Source: Nonomuraea thailandensis (lineage in GTDB: Bacteria > Actinomycetota > Actinomycetes > Streptosporangiales > Streptosporangiaceae). From it: 64,000 nucleotides of DNA. Made by a program: the position numbers and the translations under genes. Positions within the stretch are counted from its first letter, which is position 1. Each line of letters opens with the position of its first letter. The notes beneath the pieces are model-generated. The model did not search any database, was not told the DNA's origin, and saw only the letters and a list, made by a program, of their open reading frames with translations. Positions 52,657 to 61,642 of this stretch are shown here, piece after piece. The DNA lies in contig NZ_JAMZEB010000002.1 in the NCBI RefSeq assembly GCF_024172165.1, positions 5,725,501-5,789,500 on the forward strand, written 5' to 3'.

Positions 52657-53448
52657 ATGCCGACGGAAACGGTCAGCCAAGCGCAGACGATGACGGACGA
52701 GCGCCCCGCGTCCCAGCCCGGCAGCCTCGAGCGCGGGATCGACATCCTGCTCGCGCTCGGCGCCGCCTCCCGTCCCGTCACGCTGTCGCAGCTCTGCCGC
52801 AGCACGGGCCTGCCCAAGTCGACCGCGCACCGGATCCTGGGCGTGCTCTGCTCGCGTGAGCTGGCCCGCCGGGTGGGCAACGCGTACCTGCCCGGCGAGC
52901 TGCTGGAGTCGATGGCGGGCATCACCCGCGCGCGCGTGCCCGGCACGCGCCGGGTGGTGCTGCCCTATCTGCTGTACCTGTTCGAGACCACCAGGCACAC
53001 GGTGAACCTGGCCGTGCCGTCCGGCCTGGAGGCCCGCTACGTCGAGCGCCTGTACGGCCACAACCGCGTCGGCTCGCGCTCCGACGGCCTCGACCGCGCG
53101 CCGCTGCACTGCACGGCGACCGGCAAGGCGCTGCTGGCCTTCGACCCGAGGCTGCGCCAGGAGCTGATGGCGCGTGGCGCGTTCGAGCGGCTGACGCGCC
53201 GCACGATCACCAACCTGGCCGGGCTCGAACGGGAGCTGGCGCAGGTCCGCCGGCACGGCATCGCCTACTCGCAGGAGGAGTTCACCGAGGGTGTGGCCTG
53301 TGTGGCGGCACCGGTGTTCGGGCCCGGCGGGCGGGTCTGCATGTCGGTCGGCGTGGCCGCGCCCGCTCACCTGGCGCCGCTGGCCAAGCTGGGCATCTCC
53401 GTGCGGGGCGCCGCCCAGGCCATCTCCGCCGCGCTCCTGCCCGCGTGA
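52657..53448 (+). CDS. IclR-family transcriptional regulator
   Basis: The 263-residue protein has an N-terminal winged helix (VTLSQLCRSTGLPKSTAHRIL) and an IclR effector domain (LHCTATGKALLAFDP, then GVACVAAPVFGPGG). ATG 52657 has GGGAGG 3 bp upstream. Palindromes of the TTCCG/CGGAA type flank it on both sides, suggesting it controls itself and the P450 gene downstream. The effector is unknown. Confidence 0.9.
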   Translation: MPTETVSQAQTMTDERPASQPGSLERGIDILLALGAASRPVTLSQLCRSTGLPKSTAHRILGVLCSRELARRVGNAYLPGELLESMAGITRARVPGTRRVVLPYLLYLFETTRHTVNLAVPSGLEARYVERLYGHNRVGSRSDGLDRAPLHCTATGKALLAFDPRLRQELMARGAFERLTRRTITNLAGLERELAQVRRHGIAYSQEEFTEGVACVAAPVFGPGGRVCMSVGVAAPAHLAPLAKLGISVRGAAQAISAALLPA

Positions 53449-53451
53449 CGC

Positions 53452-53468
53452 GTTCCGGTCACCGGAAC
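53452..53468. promoter_or_regulatory. IclR-type palindrome before the P450-like gene
   Basis: GTTCCGGTCACCGGAAC has perfect 8-bp arms. Within the next 30 bp GGAACAC and GTGTTCC form a second, overlapping inverted repeat. Both share TTCC/GGAA halves with the element upstream of the IclR gene. Confidence 0.6.
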
Positions 53469-53573
53469 ACTCGCGAATCTTGAGACCGGAAGTGTTCCAC
53501 TGACCGAAACTCCTCATTGCGAACGCGCGCCCCGAGCGATCACATCGACGCATGAGAGCGCGGAAGGTCACAC

Positions 53574-54716
53574 GTGCCTAGGGGACTGCCCAGGGCCACC
53601 CTGCTGGAGAGCCTGCGCCTGGCGGCCACCCTCGTCCCGCCGGGCACGCCGCACCTGACGCGGGGCCGCGACCCGCTGCGGGCCCGCGCGCTGCTGGCCA
53701 CCCTGGAGTCCCGGTACGGCGGCCGGCCCGTGCTAGTCCGCGGCCTGCGCGGCCGGGCCCTGCTGGTCATGTCCAAGCGCGACGCCCTGCGCGTGCTGGC
53801 CGAGGACGACGACGCCTACGCCCCCGCCCTCGACGAGCGCCCGTTCGGCCTGCCCACGGACGTGCTGCGCCCGCGCTTCATCGAGATCGCCCGGCAGGAG
53901 GCCGCCGGGCTCACCGAGGGGGTGGTGGACCACGCGCGGCTCAACGCCTGCTGGCAGCGCGTGGCCAGGCGCTGCGTGTACGGCGACGGCGCGGCCGCCG
54001 ACGAGGAGCTCACCCGGCTGCTGGAAGGCGTCACGCGGGCCGGCCGGTGGCGGGCCAGGCGGCGCCAGGAGCTCCTGTCCGGGCGCTACGACGCCCGCAT
54101 CATCGACCACCTGCGCCGCGCCGAGCCCGGCAGCCTGGCGGGGCTGATCGCCGAGACGCCGGAGAACGAGTCGCGCGCGCTGATGCACGCCGCGTTCTGG
54201 CTGATGGGGCTGGGCTCCACCGCGGCGGGCCTGACACAGACGCTGGCGCTGCTCGCCGCCCACCCGGCCCACCGCAAGGCGGCCCGCAAGGACCCGGAGC
54301 ACCTGCGGGCGTGCCTGCGCGAAGGGCTGCGCCTGTGGCCGCCGGTGCCCGCCCTGGCGCGGGTCACGACCGCCGAGACCGAATGGTACGGCAGCGTCCT
54401 GCCCGCCGGCACCACCGTGCTCGTGCCCATCGCGGCACACCAGCGCAGCCGGCGACTGCCGTACGCGAACACGTTCGCGCCCGAGATCTGGCTGGACGGC
54501 ACGGCCGCGCACGAGTGGTGGGCGCGGCCCGGCTGCGGCGGCATGCACCTGACGCTCGCCGTCGGCACGGCCTTCCTCGGGGCCGTCCTGAGCGCGGCCC
54601 GCCCCAAGCCGGTCGGGCGGCTGATCTCACAGCACCGGCCGCTCCCCCACGCGATCGATCTCGCGCGGCTGCGGGTGGCCATGCGGCCACTCCGGCGCGA
54701 CCCTCCTGGGAGCTAG
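53574..54716 (+). CDS. cytochrome P450 with atypical heme loop
   Basis: The 380-residue protein shows a P450 plan: the ExxR motif in LREGLRLWPP, the following PVPALARVT strand, and a heme-binding region near residue 322 reading RPGCGGMHLTLAVG. The loop is shortened relative to FSxGxxxCxG, but Cys followed by GG aligns with the heme ligand. The I-helix AGxxT motif appears as LGSTAAGL. The N-terminus is complete. GTG 53574 starts it. The IclR gene and palindromes upstream suggest inducible expression. Activity needs to be tested because of the divergent loop. Confidence 0.75.
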   Translation: MPRGLPRATLLESLRLAATLVPPGTPHLTRGRDPLRARALLATLESRYGGRPVLVRGLRGRALLVMSKRDALRVLAEDDDAYAPALDERPFGLPTDVLRPRFIEIARQEAAGLTEGVVDHARLNACWQRVARRCVYGDGAAADEELTRLLEGVTRAGRWRARRRQELLSGRYDARIIDHLRRAEPGSLAGLIAETPENESRALMHAAFWLMGLGSTAAGLTQTLALLAAHPAHRKAARKDPEHLRACLREGLRLWPPVPALARVTTAETEWYGSVLPAGTTVLVPIAAHQRSRRLPYANTFAPEIWLDGTAAHEWWARPGCGGMHLTLAVGTAFLGAVLSAARPKPVGRLISQHRPLPHAIDLARLRVAMRPLRRDPPGS

Positions 54717-54777
54717 TGTCCTACGGACAGGCCCTTCCTCCGTTAGAGTCTGGGGTACAAACGGGATGCCGGGCGGC

Positions 54778-54842
54778 GGAACGGTTCGGGTTGCCAGAAG
54801 GTTGCCAGCGGAACGAACCGGCGGGAGGAACGGTTCGGGTTG
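54778..54842 (+). promoter_or_regulatory. repeated leader before the Ser/Thr kinase gene
   Basis: GGAACGGTTCGGGTTG occurs at 54778-54793 and 54827-54842, the second copy containing the TTG start. CGAACCG at 54814-54820 between them can pair with CGGTTCG of either copy, giving two alternative hairpins, one reaching the start codon. Confidence 0.5.
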
Positions 54843-56852
54843 AGACGGGATGACGACGGCGAGAGGACGGCGACGTTGGGGCGCTCCGCAGGCACTCCTC
54901 TTGAGCCGGAAGATCCGCCGGCGATCGGCCCCTACGAGCTGATCAGCCGTCTCGGCTCGGGCGGCATGGGCGTGGTCTACCTCGCCAAGGCGGCCGACGG
55001 CTCGCGGGTGGCGCTCAAGGCCATCCGGCGCGACTACACCGCCGACCCCGTCTACCGGGCACGCTTCCACGAAGAGGTGTCCAACGCGCGCAAGGTGGCC
55101 TCGTTCTGCACGGCGCGGGTGCTCGACCACGGCGAGGACCGGGGCGTGCTCTACCTCGTCACCGAGTACATCGACGGCATCTCGCTGGAGGACCACCTCA
55201 TCGAGCACGGCGCGCTGTCGCCGTCGGTGCTGCACGCCGCCGCCGTGGGCGTGGCCGCCGCGCTGACCGCCATCCACGCCGCCGGGCTGGTGCACCGCGA
55301 CCTCAAGCCGGCCAACGTGATGCTGACGCTGGCCGGGCCGCGGGTGATCGACTTCGGCCTGGCGCGCTCGACGCACGTGCACTCCCGGCACACCAACGCC
55401 GGCATGGTGATGGGCACGCCGGGATGGATCGCTCCCGAGCAGGTCTTCGAGGGGGTGTCGAGCCCGGCGGGCGACGTGTTCGCGTGGGGGTCGCTGATCG
55501 CGTACGCGGGGCTGGGCGGGCATCCGTTCGGCGAGGGCGACGCGTACGTGATGGCGGCCAGGGCTCGCCAGGCGCCGCCGGACCTGCGGGGGCTGCCCGC
55601 GCCGCTGGACCGGCTGGTCGCGGCGGCCATCCACCCCGACCCGGCGCGCCGGCCCGCGGCCCGGCAGCTGCTGCTGGAGCTGGTGGAGGCCTCCGACGAG
55701 CCGGCCGCGCAGCTCGCCGCCACCAAGCACCTGACCAACGCGTGGAACCCGTCGGAGTTCGGCCCGCTGATGCCGCCGCCCGACCGCACGGGCCACGCCC
55801 CCAGGCCGCCCCACCACCCGGAGCAGCACCGGGCGCCCCAGCCGCCGCCCGCCGAGCGCACCGGCCCCACGCCCGGAATGAGCCACGCGCCGTCCCCCGC
55901 CGAACGCACCGGGCCCGGCCCCGGGATGAGCCACGCGCCGTCCCCCGCCGAACGCACCGGGCCCGGCCCGGGGATGGGCCACGTGCCCTCTCCTGCCGAG
56001 CGCACGGGAGCCGGTCCTGGCTTGAGCCACGCTCCCTCCCCAGCCGAGCGCACCGGGCCCACGCCGGGGGCGGCCAGGGGGCCGCAGCCCGTGCCGGGTG
56101 CGCAGCACGTGGCGCAGCAGCCGCCGCCCGCCGAGCGGACGGGGCCGACGCCCATGCCCGGCCGTGGCCCGTCGCCGGCCGAGCGGACCGGGCCGACGCC
56201 CGGCTCCTCGCGCGGGCCGCGGGGCGCGGGCCGGGGGCCGTTACCGCCCCAGACCGGCCAGATGCCGCCGCCGCACCCGACCGGCCAGGCCCCGCTGCAC
56301 CACTCGGCCACCGGCCAGGGGCCGCTGCCCGACCCTTCGGCCACCGGTCAGGGGCGGCTGCCCGGTTACCGGCCCGCCAGGCCGAAGCGGGGCGTGTTCG
56401 CCGGCTGCCTGACCGCGCTGGTGATCGCCGTGGTGCTCATGGTGGTGCTGCTGGCGGTGCTGGCCTGGGTGTTCCGCTCGCCCGCCGTCGGCGCGGACGG
56501 GCCGGTGCAGGACGGCAAGCTGCGCTTCGCCGTGACCGACGCCAAGTGCCCCAAGCCCGCCAAGGCCGCGGCCGAGCGCACCTGCCAGATCGGCGTGCAG
56601 GTCAGGAACGTCGGCGAGGAGGCCAGGGTGCTCTACCCCGGCCAGCAGAAGCTCATCGACGAGGACGACGAGCTGCACGGCGGCACCAAGCTGCTCGACA
56701 AGGGCGGCAAGGAGATCACGCCGATCCGCATCGAGGCGGGCGCCTCGTTCACCGGCGCGCTGGTGTTCGAGCTGCCGAAGGAGCTGGAGCCGGTCGGCCT
56801 CGAGGTGCACGACTCGGGCCTGAGCACGGGCGCCCGGCTCAACCTCCCCTAG
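54840..56852 (+). CDS. membrane Ser/Thr protein kinase with extracellular DUF4352-like domain
   Basis: The 670-residue protein has a complete kinase domain (about 30-285): GSGGMGVVYLA, ALKAIRRD, HRDLKPANVML, DFGLAR and APEQ. A Pro-rich linker with four 16-residue repeats (340-403) leads to one transmembrane helix (518-545). A C-terminal outer domain with a two-Cys core (CPKPAKAAAERTC) resembles DUF4352 rather than PASTA. The start is TTG 54840, 11 bp after GGGAGG. The kinase probably senses an external signal and phosphorylates cytosolic proteins. Targets are unknown. Confidence 0.9.
   Translation: MRRDDDGERTATLGRSAGTPLEPEDPPAIGPYELISRLGSGGMGVVYLAKAADGSRVALKAIRRDYTADPVYRARFHEEVSNARKVASFCTARVLDHGEDRGVLYLVTEYIDGISLEDHLIEHGALSPSVLHAAAVGVAAALTAIHAAGLVHRDLKPANVMLTLAGPRVIDFGLARSTHVHSRHTNAGMVMGTPGWIAPEQVFEGVSSPAGDVFAWGSLIAYAGLGGHPFGEGDAYVMAARARQAPPDLRGLPAPLDRLVAAAIHPDPARRPAARQLLLELVEASDEPAAQLAATKHLTNAWNPSEFGPLMPPPDRTGHAPRPPHHPEQHRAPQPPPAERTGPTPGMSHAPSPAERTGPGPGMSHAPSPAERTGPGPGMGHVPSPAERTGAGPGLSHAPSPAERTGPTPGAARGPQPVPGAQHVAQQPPPAERTGPTPMPGRGPSPAERTGPTPGSSRGPRGAGRGPLPPQTGQMPPPHPTGQAPLHHSATGQGPLPDPSATGQGRLPGYRPARPKRGVFAGCLTALVIAVVLMVVLLAVLAWVFRSPAVGADGPVQDGKLRFAVTDAKCPKPAKAAAERTCQIGVQVRNVGEEARVLYPGQQKLIDEDDELHGGTKLLDKGGKEITPIRIEAGASFTGALVFELPKELEPVGLEVHDSGLSTGARLNLP
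55857..56048 (+). repeat. 48-bp in-frame tandem repeat in the kinase linker
   Basis: Four consecutive 48-bp units encode RTGPxPGMSHAPSPAE-like 16-residue repeats. The first two units are nearly identical and the last two more diverged. A partial fifth unit follows. Confidence 0.9.
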
Positions 56853-56855
56853 GAG

Positions 56856-57761
56856 CTAGAAACCGCGTGCCGGGGAGACGACCCCTTCCAGGGGCTCGCC
56901 GTCGCGGAAGCGGCGCACGTTCGCGGTGACGCGCTCGGCCAGGCCGCGCCAGTAGGCGGGCCGCGGGTTCGCGGAGTGCGGCGTGATCAGGACGTTCTCC
57001 AGCGACCAGAGCGGATGGCCGTCGGGCAGCGGCTCGGGGTCGGTGACGTCGAGCGCCGCCCCGCCGATGCGGCCCGCGCGCAGCGCCTCGACCAGCTCGT
57101 CGGTGACGACGAGGCCGCCTCTGGCCACGTTCACCAGCCACGCGTCCTGCCGCATGAGCTCGAACTCGTACGTACCGAACATGCCCCGGGTGCCCGGCGT
57201 GGCGGGCGCGGCGACGACCACGTAGCCGGCCCCGGGCAGCGCCTCGCGGTAGCGGGCGCGAGGCAGCACCTCGGCGGCCCCCGGCACCTCGCCGCTGTCG
57301 CTGACCGCCACCACCCGGCATGCGAACGGCTCCAGCATCCCGATCAGCGCCCGCCCGATGCCGCCGGCGCCGACGATCGCGACCGTGGACCCGGCCAGCT
57401 CCCTCGACGTGTTCGGCGACCATGTCGTGGCCCTGGCCAGCCGGTACAGCCCGCGCGCGGCGGCCAGCATCAGGGCCAGCGCGTGCTCGGCCACGGGCCG
57501 CCCGTACGAGCCGGTGGCGGCGGTGAAGACGGGGTGGTCGGTGATGACGCCGGCGTCGGCCCACCGCTCGACGCCCGCGTGCGGGAGCTGCACCCAGCGG
57601 ATGCCCTCGTGCAGCATGGAGCGCACCTCGCCGGGGTCGTCGTTGCCGTAGTAGACGATCGCCTCGGCCTCGGCCAGGGGCACGACGCGGGCGCCGGCGC
57701 GGCGGACGGCGTCGATGAGCGCGGGCACGGGCTCGGGGCCGACGTGGACGGCGACGGTCAT
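56856..57761 (-). CDS. D-isomer-specific 2-hydroxyacid dehydrogenase
   Basis: The 301-residue NAD-dependent enzyme has the Rossmann motif GAGGIGRAL (about 131-139), the catalytic Arg in NVARGGLV, the Glu in DVTDPEPLP and the His in TPHSAN. It is probably a cytosolic reductase of small 2-keto acids. It is convergent with the kinase gene, 3 bp apart. Confidence 0.9.
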   Translation of the reverse strand: MTVAVHVGPEPVPALIDAVRRAGARVVPLAEAEAIVYYGNDDPGEVRSMLHEGIRWVQLPHAGVERWADAGVITDHPVFTAATGSYGRPVAEHALALMLAAARGLYRLARATTWSPNTSRELAGSTVAIVGAGGIGRALIGMLEPFACRVVAVSDSGEVPGAAEVLPRARYREALPGAGYVVVAAPATPGTRGMFGTYEFELMRQDAWLVNVARGGLVVTDELVEALRAGRIGGAALDVTDPEPLPDGHPLWSLENVLITPHSANPRPAYWRGLAERVTANVRRFRDGEPLEGVVSPARGF

Positions 57762-57894
57762 CGGGGCAGCCTCCCGGTCATAGCACGTTGATCACGAGTG
57801 AGCATATATCGCACGCGATGTCCGGATCGACCGAGCCCTGCCCCTCGGGTTAAAATGCGAGTGCATTGAAAAAACTGAACAAGGGGGCGGCGGG

Positions 57895-58791
57895 ATGCCG
57901 ATCGAGTTCGCGCACAACGGTGGGGTGAAGCTCGCCTACGAACGGATGGGGCCTCGCGAGGGGGAGCCGCTGCTGCTGATCGTCGGCACGGCCCTGCAGA
58001 TGGTCGCCTGGGCGGACGGGCTCTGCGCCGAGCTGGGGGCCAGGGGGTTCGCGGTGGTCCGGTACGACAACCGCGACTCGGGGCTGTCCACGCGGGTCGA
58101 GGCCGAGGGCGCGTCCAGGAGGCGGCCCGCGTACACGCTGGACGACCTGGCCGACGACGCGGTGGCCGTCATGGACGCGCTCGGCTGGGACAGCGCCCAC
58201 CTCTTCGGCGCGGCGGCGGGCGGCGTCATCGCGCAGCTCACGGCGCTGCGCCGGCCGCACCGGGTGCGCACGCTCGGCCTGGCCGCCTCGTACGCGGGGT
58301 GGCGGCTCGGCAGGATGCGTCCCGGCGCGATCCTGCGCATGATCGGCAAGGGGCTGCGGCGTCCGGCGCCCGGGCGGGAGGGCTACGCGCGGGCGTTCGT
58401 CGAGGCGGTGCGGCCGCTCACCACGCCCGAGCACCCGCTCGACGAGGAGATGTGGCGGGAGATCGCCCTGACGATGTTCGACCGGTGCCCGGAGCCCGGC
58501 CCCGGCTCGATGCGCCAGGCCGCCGCGCTCCAGGCGGCCGGCGACCTGCTGCCGCGGCTGGGCGGCGTCACCGTGCCCACGCTCGTCATCCACGGCGAGG
58601 CCGACCCCGTGGTGCGCGTCCGGTCGGCCAGGGAGATCGCCGCGGCCGTCCCCGGCGCGCGGCTGGTCCTGTACCCGGGCATGGGTCACGACCTGCCGCG
58701 CGGCCTGTGGCCGTCGATCGCGGACGAGCTGCGGGCCCTGGCCTCGGGCGCCGCGACCGCGCAGGGACCCCCCTCCGGCTCGACCGCTTGA
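57895..58791 (+). CDS. alpha/beta hydrolase-fold protein with Ala in place of nucleophile Ser
   Basis: The 298-residue protein is a complete hydrolase fold of the kind with a VRYDNRDSGLST strand-loop. The acid (HGEADPVV) and His (GMGHDLP) are kept, but the nucleophile elbow reads GAAAGGVIAQ, so position 107 is Ala. The codon is GCG. It is therefore probably not a normal esterase. It could bind ligand or work by another mechanism. The gene follows a promoter-like TAAAAT and GGGGGCGGCGGG before the ATG. Confidence 0.8.
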   Translation: MPIEFAHNGGVKLAYERMGPREGEPLLLIVGTALQMVAWADGLCAELGARGFAVVRYDNRDSGLSTRVEAEGASRRRPAYTLDDLADDAVAVMDALGWDSAHLFGAAAGGVIAQLTALRRPHRVRTLGLAASYAGWRLGRMRPGAILRMIGKGLRRPAPGREGYARAFVEAVRPLTTPEHPLDEEMWREIALTMFDRCPEPGPGSMRQAAALQAAGDLLPRLGGVTVPTLVIHGEADPVVRVRSAREIAAAVPGARLVLYPGMGHDLPRGLWPSIADELRALASGAATAQGPPSGSTA

Positions 58792-58877
58792 CGCCGACGG
58801 GCGCACCCTCGCACCCTGCGGCTCGACCGGCGCGACCGGCGCGACCGGCGCGGGCAGCGCGGGGCGCGCTCGCGCCG

Positions 58878-59597
58878 TTACGTGACGAGCGGGCAGGCGG
58901 TGCCGCCGAGGATGCTCTCCACCTCGTCCCGCGCCGCCGCCACGATCGAACCGGCCGCCCGTGCCGCGTCCTCGCCGCGGCCCTCGGCGACGGCCGCGGC
59001 CACGTCGAGGTGGCGGCGCACCGCGGGGTTGTCGAGCCGCTCGGGCAGGAGCAGCAGGTCGCGCCGGGCCACGATCAGCTCCTCCGTCACCTCGGCGAGC
59101 TGGGCGAACATGCCGTTGCCCGCCGCGCCGAGCAGCACCCGGTGAAAGGCGGCGTCGGCGGTCACGAAACCCTCCTTGTCGCCGGCCGCCGCGGCCGCGG
59201 TCAGGGCGCGCGCGTGCTCCACGAGCTCCTGCCGCACCGCGGGCCCGGCGTGCCGGGCGGCCAGCGCGGCGGCGGCGGGCTCGACGGCGGCCCGCAGCTC
59301 GGCCAGCTCGCGCAGCTGCGCCTCGCGCCCCGGCGAGGTGAGCCGCCAGCGGATCACCTGGGGGTCGTAGAGGTTCCAGGCACTCATCGGGCGCACGGTG
59401 ACGCCGACGCGCGGGCGGCTGCTGACCAGCCGCTTGGACTCCAGCACGCGTACGGCCTCGCGGGCGACCGTACGGGAGACGCCGAAGCGCTCCTGGACGT
59501 CCTCCAGCCGCACCACCTCGCCGGCGCGCAGCTCGCCGGCGGCGAGCGAGCGGCCGAGACCGTCGACCACCTGTCCGTGCAGGCCCTGCAGTTTCAC
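58878..59597 (-). CDS. GntR-family (FadR-type) transcriptional regulator
   Basis: The 239-residue protein has an N-terminal winged helix (LRAGEVVRLEDVQERFGVSRT) and an FCD-type helical ligand domain with likely metal ligands in DAAFHRVLL and HLDVAAAV. It follows the aldolase gene by 5 bp on the same strand, so the two form an operon. It probably regulates sugar-acid breakdown genes, including its own operon. Confidence 0.9.
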   Translation of the reverse strand: MKLQGLHGQVVDGLGRSLAAGELRAGEVVRLEDVQERFGVSRTVAREAVRVLESKRLVSSRPRVGVTVRPMSAWNLYDPQVIRWRLTSPGREAQLRELAELRAAVEPAAAALAARHAGPAVRQELVEHARALTAAAAAGDKEGFVTADAAFHRVLLGAAGNGMFAQLAEVTEELIVARRDLLLLPERLDNPAVRRHLDVAAAVAEGRGEDAARAAGSIVAAARDEVESILGGTACPLVT

Positions 59598-59602
59598 GCC
59601 CG

Positions 59603-60223
59603 TCAGCCCGCCTGCGCGAGGCGGGCGAGCAGCGCCGCGACCCGCTCCCCCGCCGCCTGCGCGCCGCCCGAGGTCAGCGCGGAGCCCATGCCGCAGGCCA
59701 CGGCGCCGGCGGCGATCCAGCCCGGGGCGTCGTCGACGGTCACGCCGCCCGTGGGGATGGCGGGGACCTGCGGCAGCGCGGCCCGCACGGCGCGCAGCCA
59801 GGACGGCGTCACAGCCGACGCCGGGAAGATCTTCACGGCGTCCGCGCCCTCCTCCAGTGCCCGGACGATCTCCGTCGGCGTGGCGACGCCGGGGAAGACC
59901 GGCACGCCGTAGCGGTGCCCGGTGCGGATCACCCCGGGGTGCAGGCTGGGCGAGACCAGGAAGCGCGCCCCCGCCTCGACGGCGGCTCTGGCGGCGGCCT
60001 CGTCGAGCACGGTGCCGGCGCCCACCAGCGCCTCGGGCCGCCGCTCGGTGAGGCGCGCGACGGCCGTGAGCGCCCGGGGCGTGGTGAGCGCCACTTCCAC
60101 GGCCCGCAGCCCCGCGTCCAGCACGGCCTCGGCGGCGGTCACCGCCTCCTGCGGGCCCGCGCTCCTGACGATCCCGAACACTCGTTGCGCGGTGACCGCC
60201 CGCACGATCTCCCAGCGGTACAT
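59603..60223 (-). CDS. second KDPG/KHG-type aldolase
   Basis: The 206-residue class I aldolase has VEVALTTP with the Glu, GAGTVLDE, FLVSPSLHP and DAVKIFPAS with the Schiff-base Lys. It may split KDPG, KDPGal or 4-hydroxy-2-oxoglutarate. ATG 60223 has AAAAGGAG 4 bp upstream. It is separate from the Entner-Doudoroff eda at 39178 and is paired with a GntR regulator, suggesting a role in a galacturonate- or galactonate-like pathway. Confidence 0.88.
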   Translation of the reverse strand: MYRWEIVRAVTAQRVFGIVRSAGPQEAVTAAEAVLDAGLRAVEVALTTPRALTAVARLTERRPEALVGAGTVLDEAAARAAVEAGARFLVSPSLHPGVIRTGHRYGVPVFPGVATPTEIVRALEEGADAVKIFPASAVTPSWLRAVRAALPQVPAIPTGGVTVDDAPGWIAAGAVACGMGSALTSGGAQAAGERVAALLARLAQAG

Positions 60224-60385
60224 GGGACTCCTTTTCTCGGATATCAACAGCGTCCGACTCTCAGCCGTCATGTGCGAGCCCCTGGCAGTGGACGGTCTTA
60301 CGGCGTGATCTCCGGAATCGTACTATCAAATCACCTTATATACGACATGCCTATGCAAACATGCTCCCTTGACCACAAGCCGCCC

Positions 60386-61642
60386 ATGAGGAACGCTGAC
60401 AATCGGAATCGTTGCCCGGGGGCATACCGCGTGAGGCGTGCATTCATCACCTTGCTGGCCGCCACCGCCCTTTCCGTCACGGGAACCATGCTCTGCCTCC
60501 TCGCCGTCCCGTGGTTCGTCCTGGAGACCACCGGCAGCGCCGTGCTCACGGGGGTGGCCTCGTTCGCCACGACGCTCCCCATCGTCATCTCCGCCGCCTT
60601 CGGCAGCACGATCGTGGACCGGCTCGGGTTCCGCACGGTGAGCGTGCTGTCCGACCTGGTCAGCGGGCTGATCGTGCTGGCCGTGCCGGCGCTCTTCCTG
60701 ACCACCGGGCTGAGCTACCCGCTGCTGCTGGCGCTGCTGTTCCTGCGCTGGCTGGCGGCCACCCCGGGCGAGACCGCGCGCAAGGCCATGCTGCCCGACC
60801 TGGCCGCGGCGGCCGGCGTGCGGATCGAGCGGGCCACGTCCGCCTACGACGGCGTCCACCGCGGGGCCGCGATGGTGGGAGCGCCGCTGGCCGGGGTGCT
60901 CATCCTGTGGCTCGGGCCGAGCATGCTGCTGCTGGTGGACGGGGTGACGTTCCTGCTGTCCGCGGCGCTGGTCGCCGCGGGGGTGCCCCGGGCGGGACGG
61001 GCGCGGCGCGACTCCGGCGGGTACGCCGGCGAGCTGCGCGCCGGGCTGGCCTTCCTGTGGCGGGACCGGTTGCAGGTCAGCGCCACCGCGATGATCGTGG
61101 TCGTGAACCTGCTGGACACCGGCGTGACACAGGTGCTGCTGGCGCTGTACGCGCGCGAGATGACCGGCGACCCGCGGGCGTTCGGGCTGCTCACCGGCGT
61201 GCTGGGCGCCGGCGCGGTGGCCGGGACCATCGTGTACGGGACGGCCGGCGACCGATTACCCATGCGGCTGACGTACGGATGGTGCTTCCTGGTGGCCGGG
61301 GTGCCGCGCGTGCTGGTGCTGGCCCTGGGCGCACCGTTCCCCGCCGCGCTCGCCGTCACGGCGATGTCCGGGTTCGCGGCGGGCGCGATCAACCCCATCC
61401 TGGGCATCCTCCAGTACGGCCGGATCCCCGCCCCGCTGCGGGCCCGGGTGATCGGCGCGATGACGGCCGCCGCGTACGCGGGGATGCCGCTCGGCGGGCT
61501 GCTGGCCGGCGCGCTCACCGCGGTCATCGGCCTCGGCGCCACCCTGTTCGTCTTCACCGGCGTCTACCTGCTGATCTCCGTGCCGCCCTTCGTCTGCCGG
61601 GCCTGGCGGGAGCTCGACCGGCGTCAGCCTGCCGACGCCTGA
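60386..61642 (+). CDS. MFS transporter
   Basis: The 418-residue protein has about twelve hydrophobic helices and the MFS loop motif DRLGFRTVSVLSDLVSG after helix 2. The start is uncertain: ATG 60386 lacks a clear ribosome binding site, while in-frame GTG 60431 has GGGGG 9 bp upstream. Its last 19 bp overlap the end of the PfkB gene on the other strand. The substrate is unknown. Confidence 0.85.
   Translation: MRNADNRNRCPGAYRVRRAFITLLAATALSVTGTMLCLLAVPWFVLETTGSAVLTGVASFATTLPIVISAAFGSTIVDRLGFRTVSVLSDLVSGLIVLAVPALFLTTGLSYPLLLALLFLRWLAATPGETARKAMLPDLAAAAGVRIERATSAYDGVHRGAAMVGAPLAGVLILWLGPSMLLLVDGVTFLLSAALVAAGVPRAGRARRDSGGYAGELRAGLAFLWRDRLQVSATAMIVVVNLLDTGVTQVLLALYAREMTGDPRAFGLLTGVLGAGAVAGTIVYGTAGDRLPMRLTYGWCFLVAGVPRVLVLALGAPFPAALAVTAMSGFAAGAINPILGILQYGRIPAPLRARVIGAMTAAAYAGMPLGGLLAGALTAVIGLGATLFVFTGVYLLISVPPFVCRAWRELDRRQPADA

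Noticed and set aside
58824-58850. Three 9-bp CGACCGGCG repeats
   Set aside because: Short, simple GC sequence between two genes with no further structure. Probably slippage.
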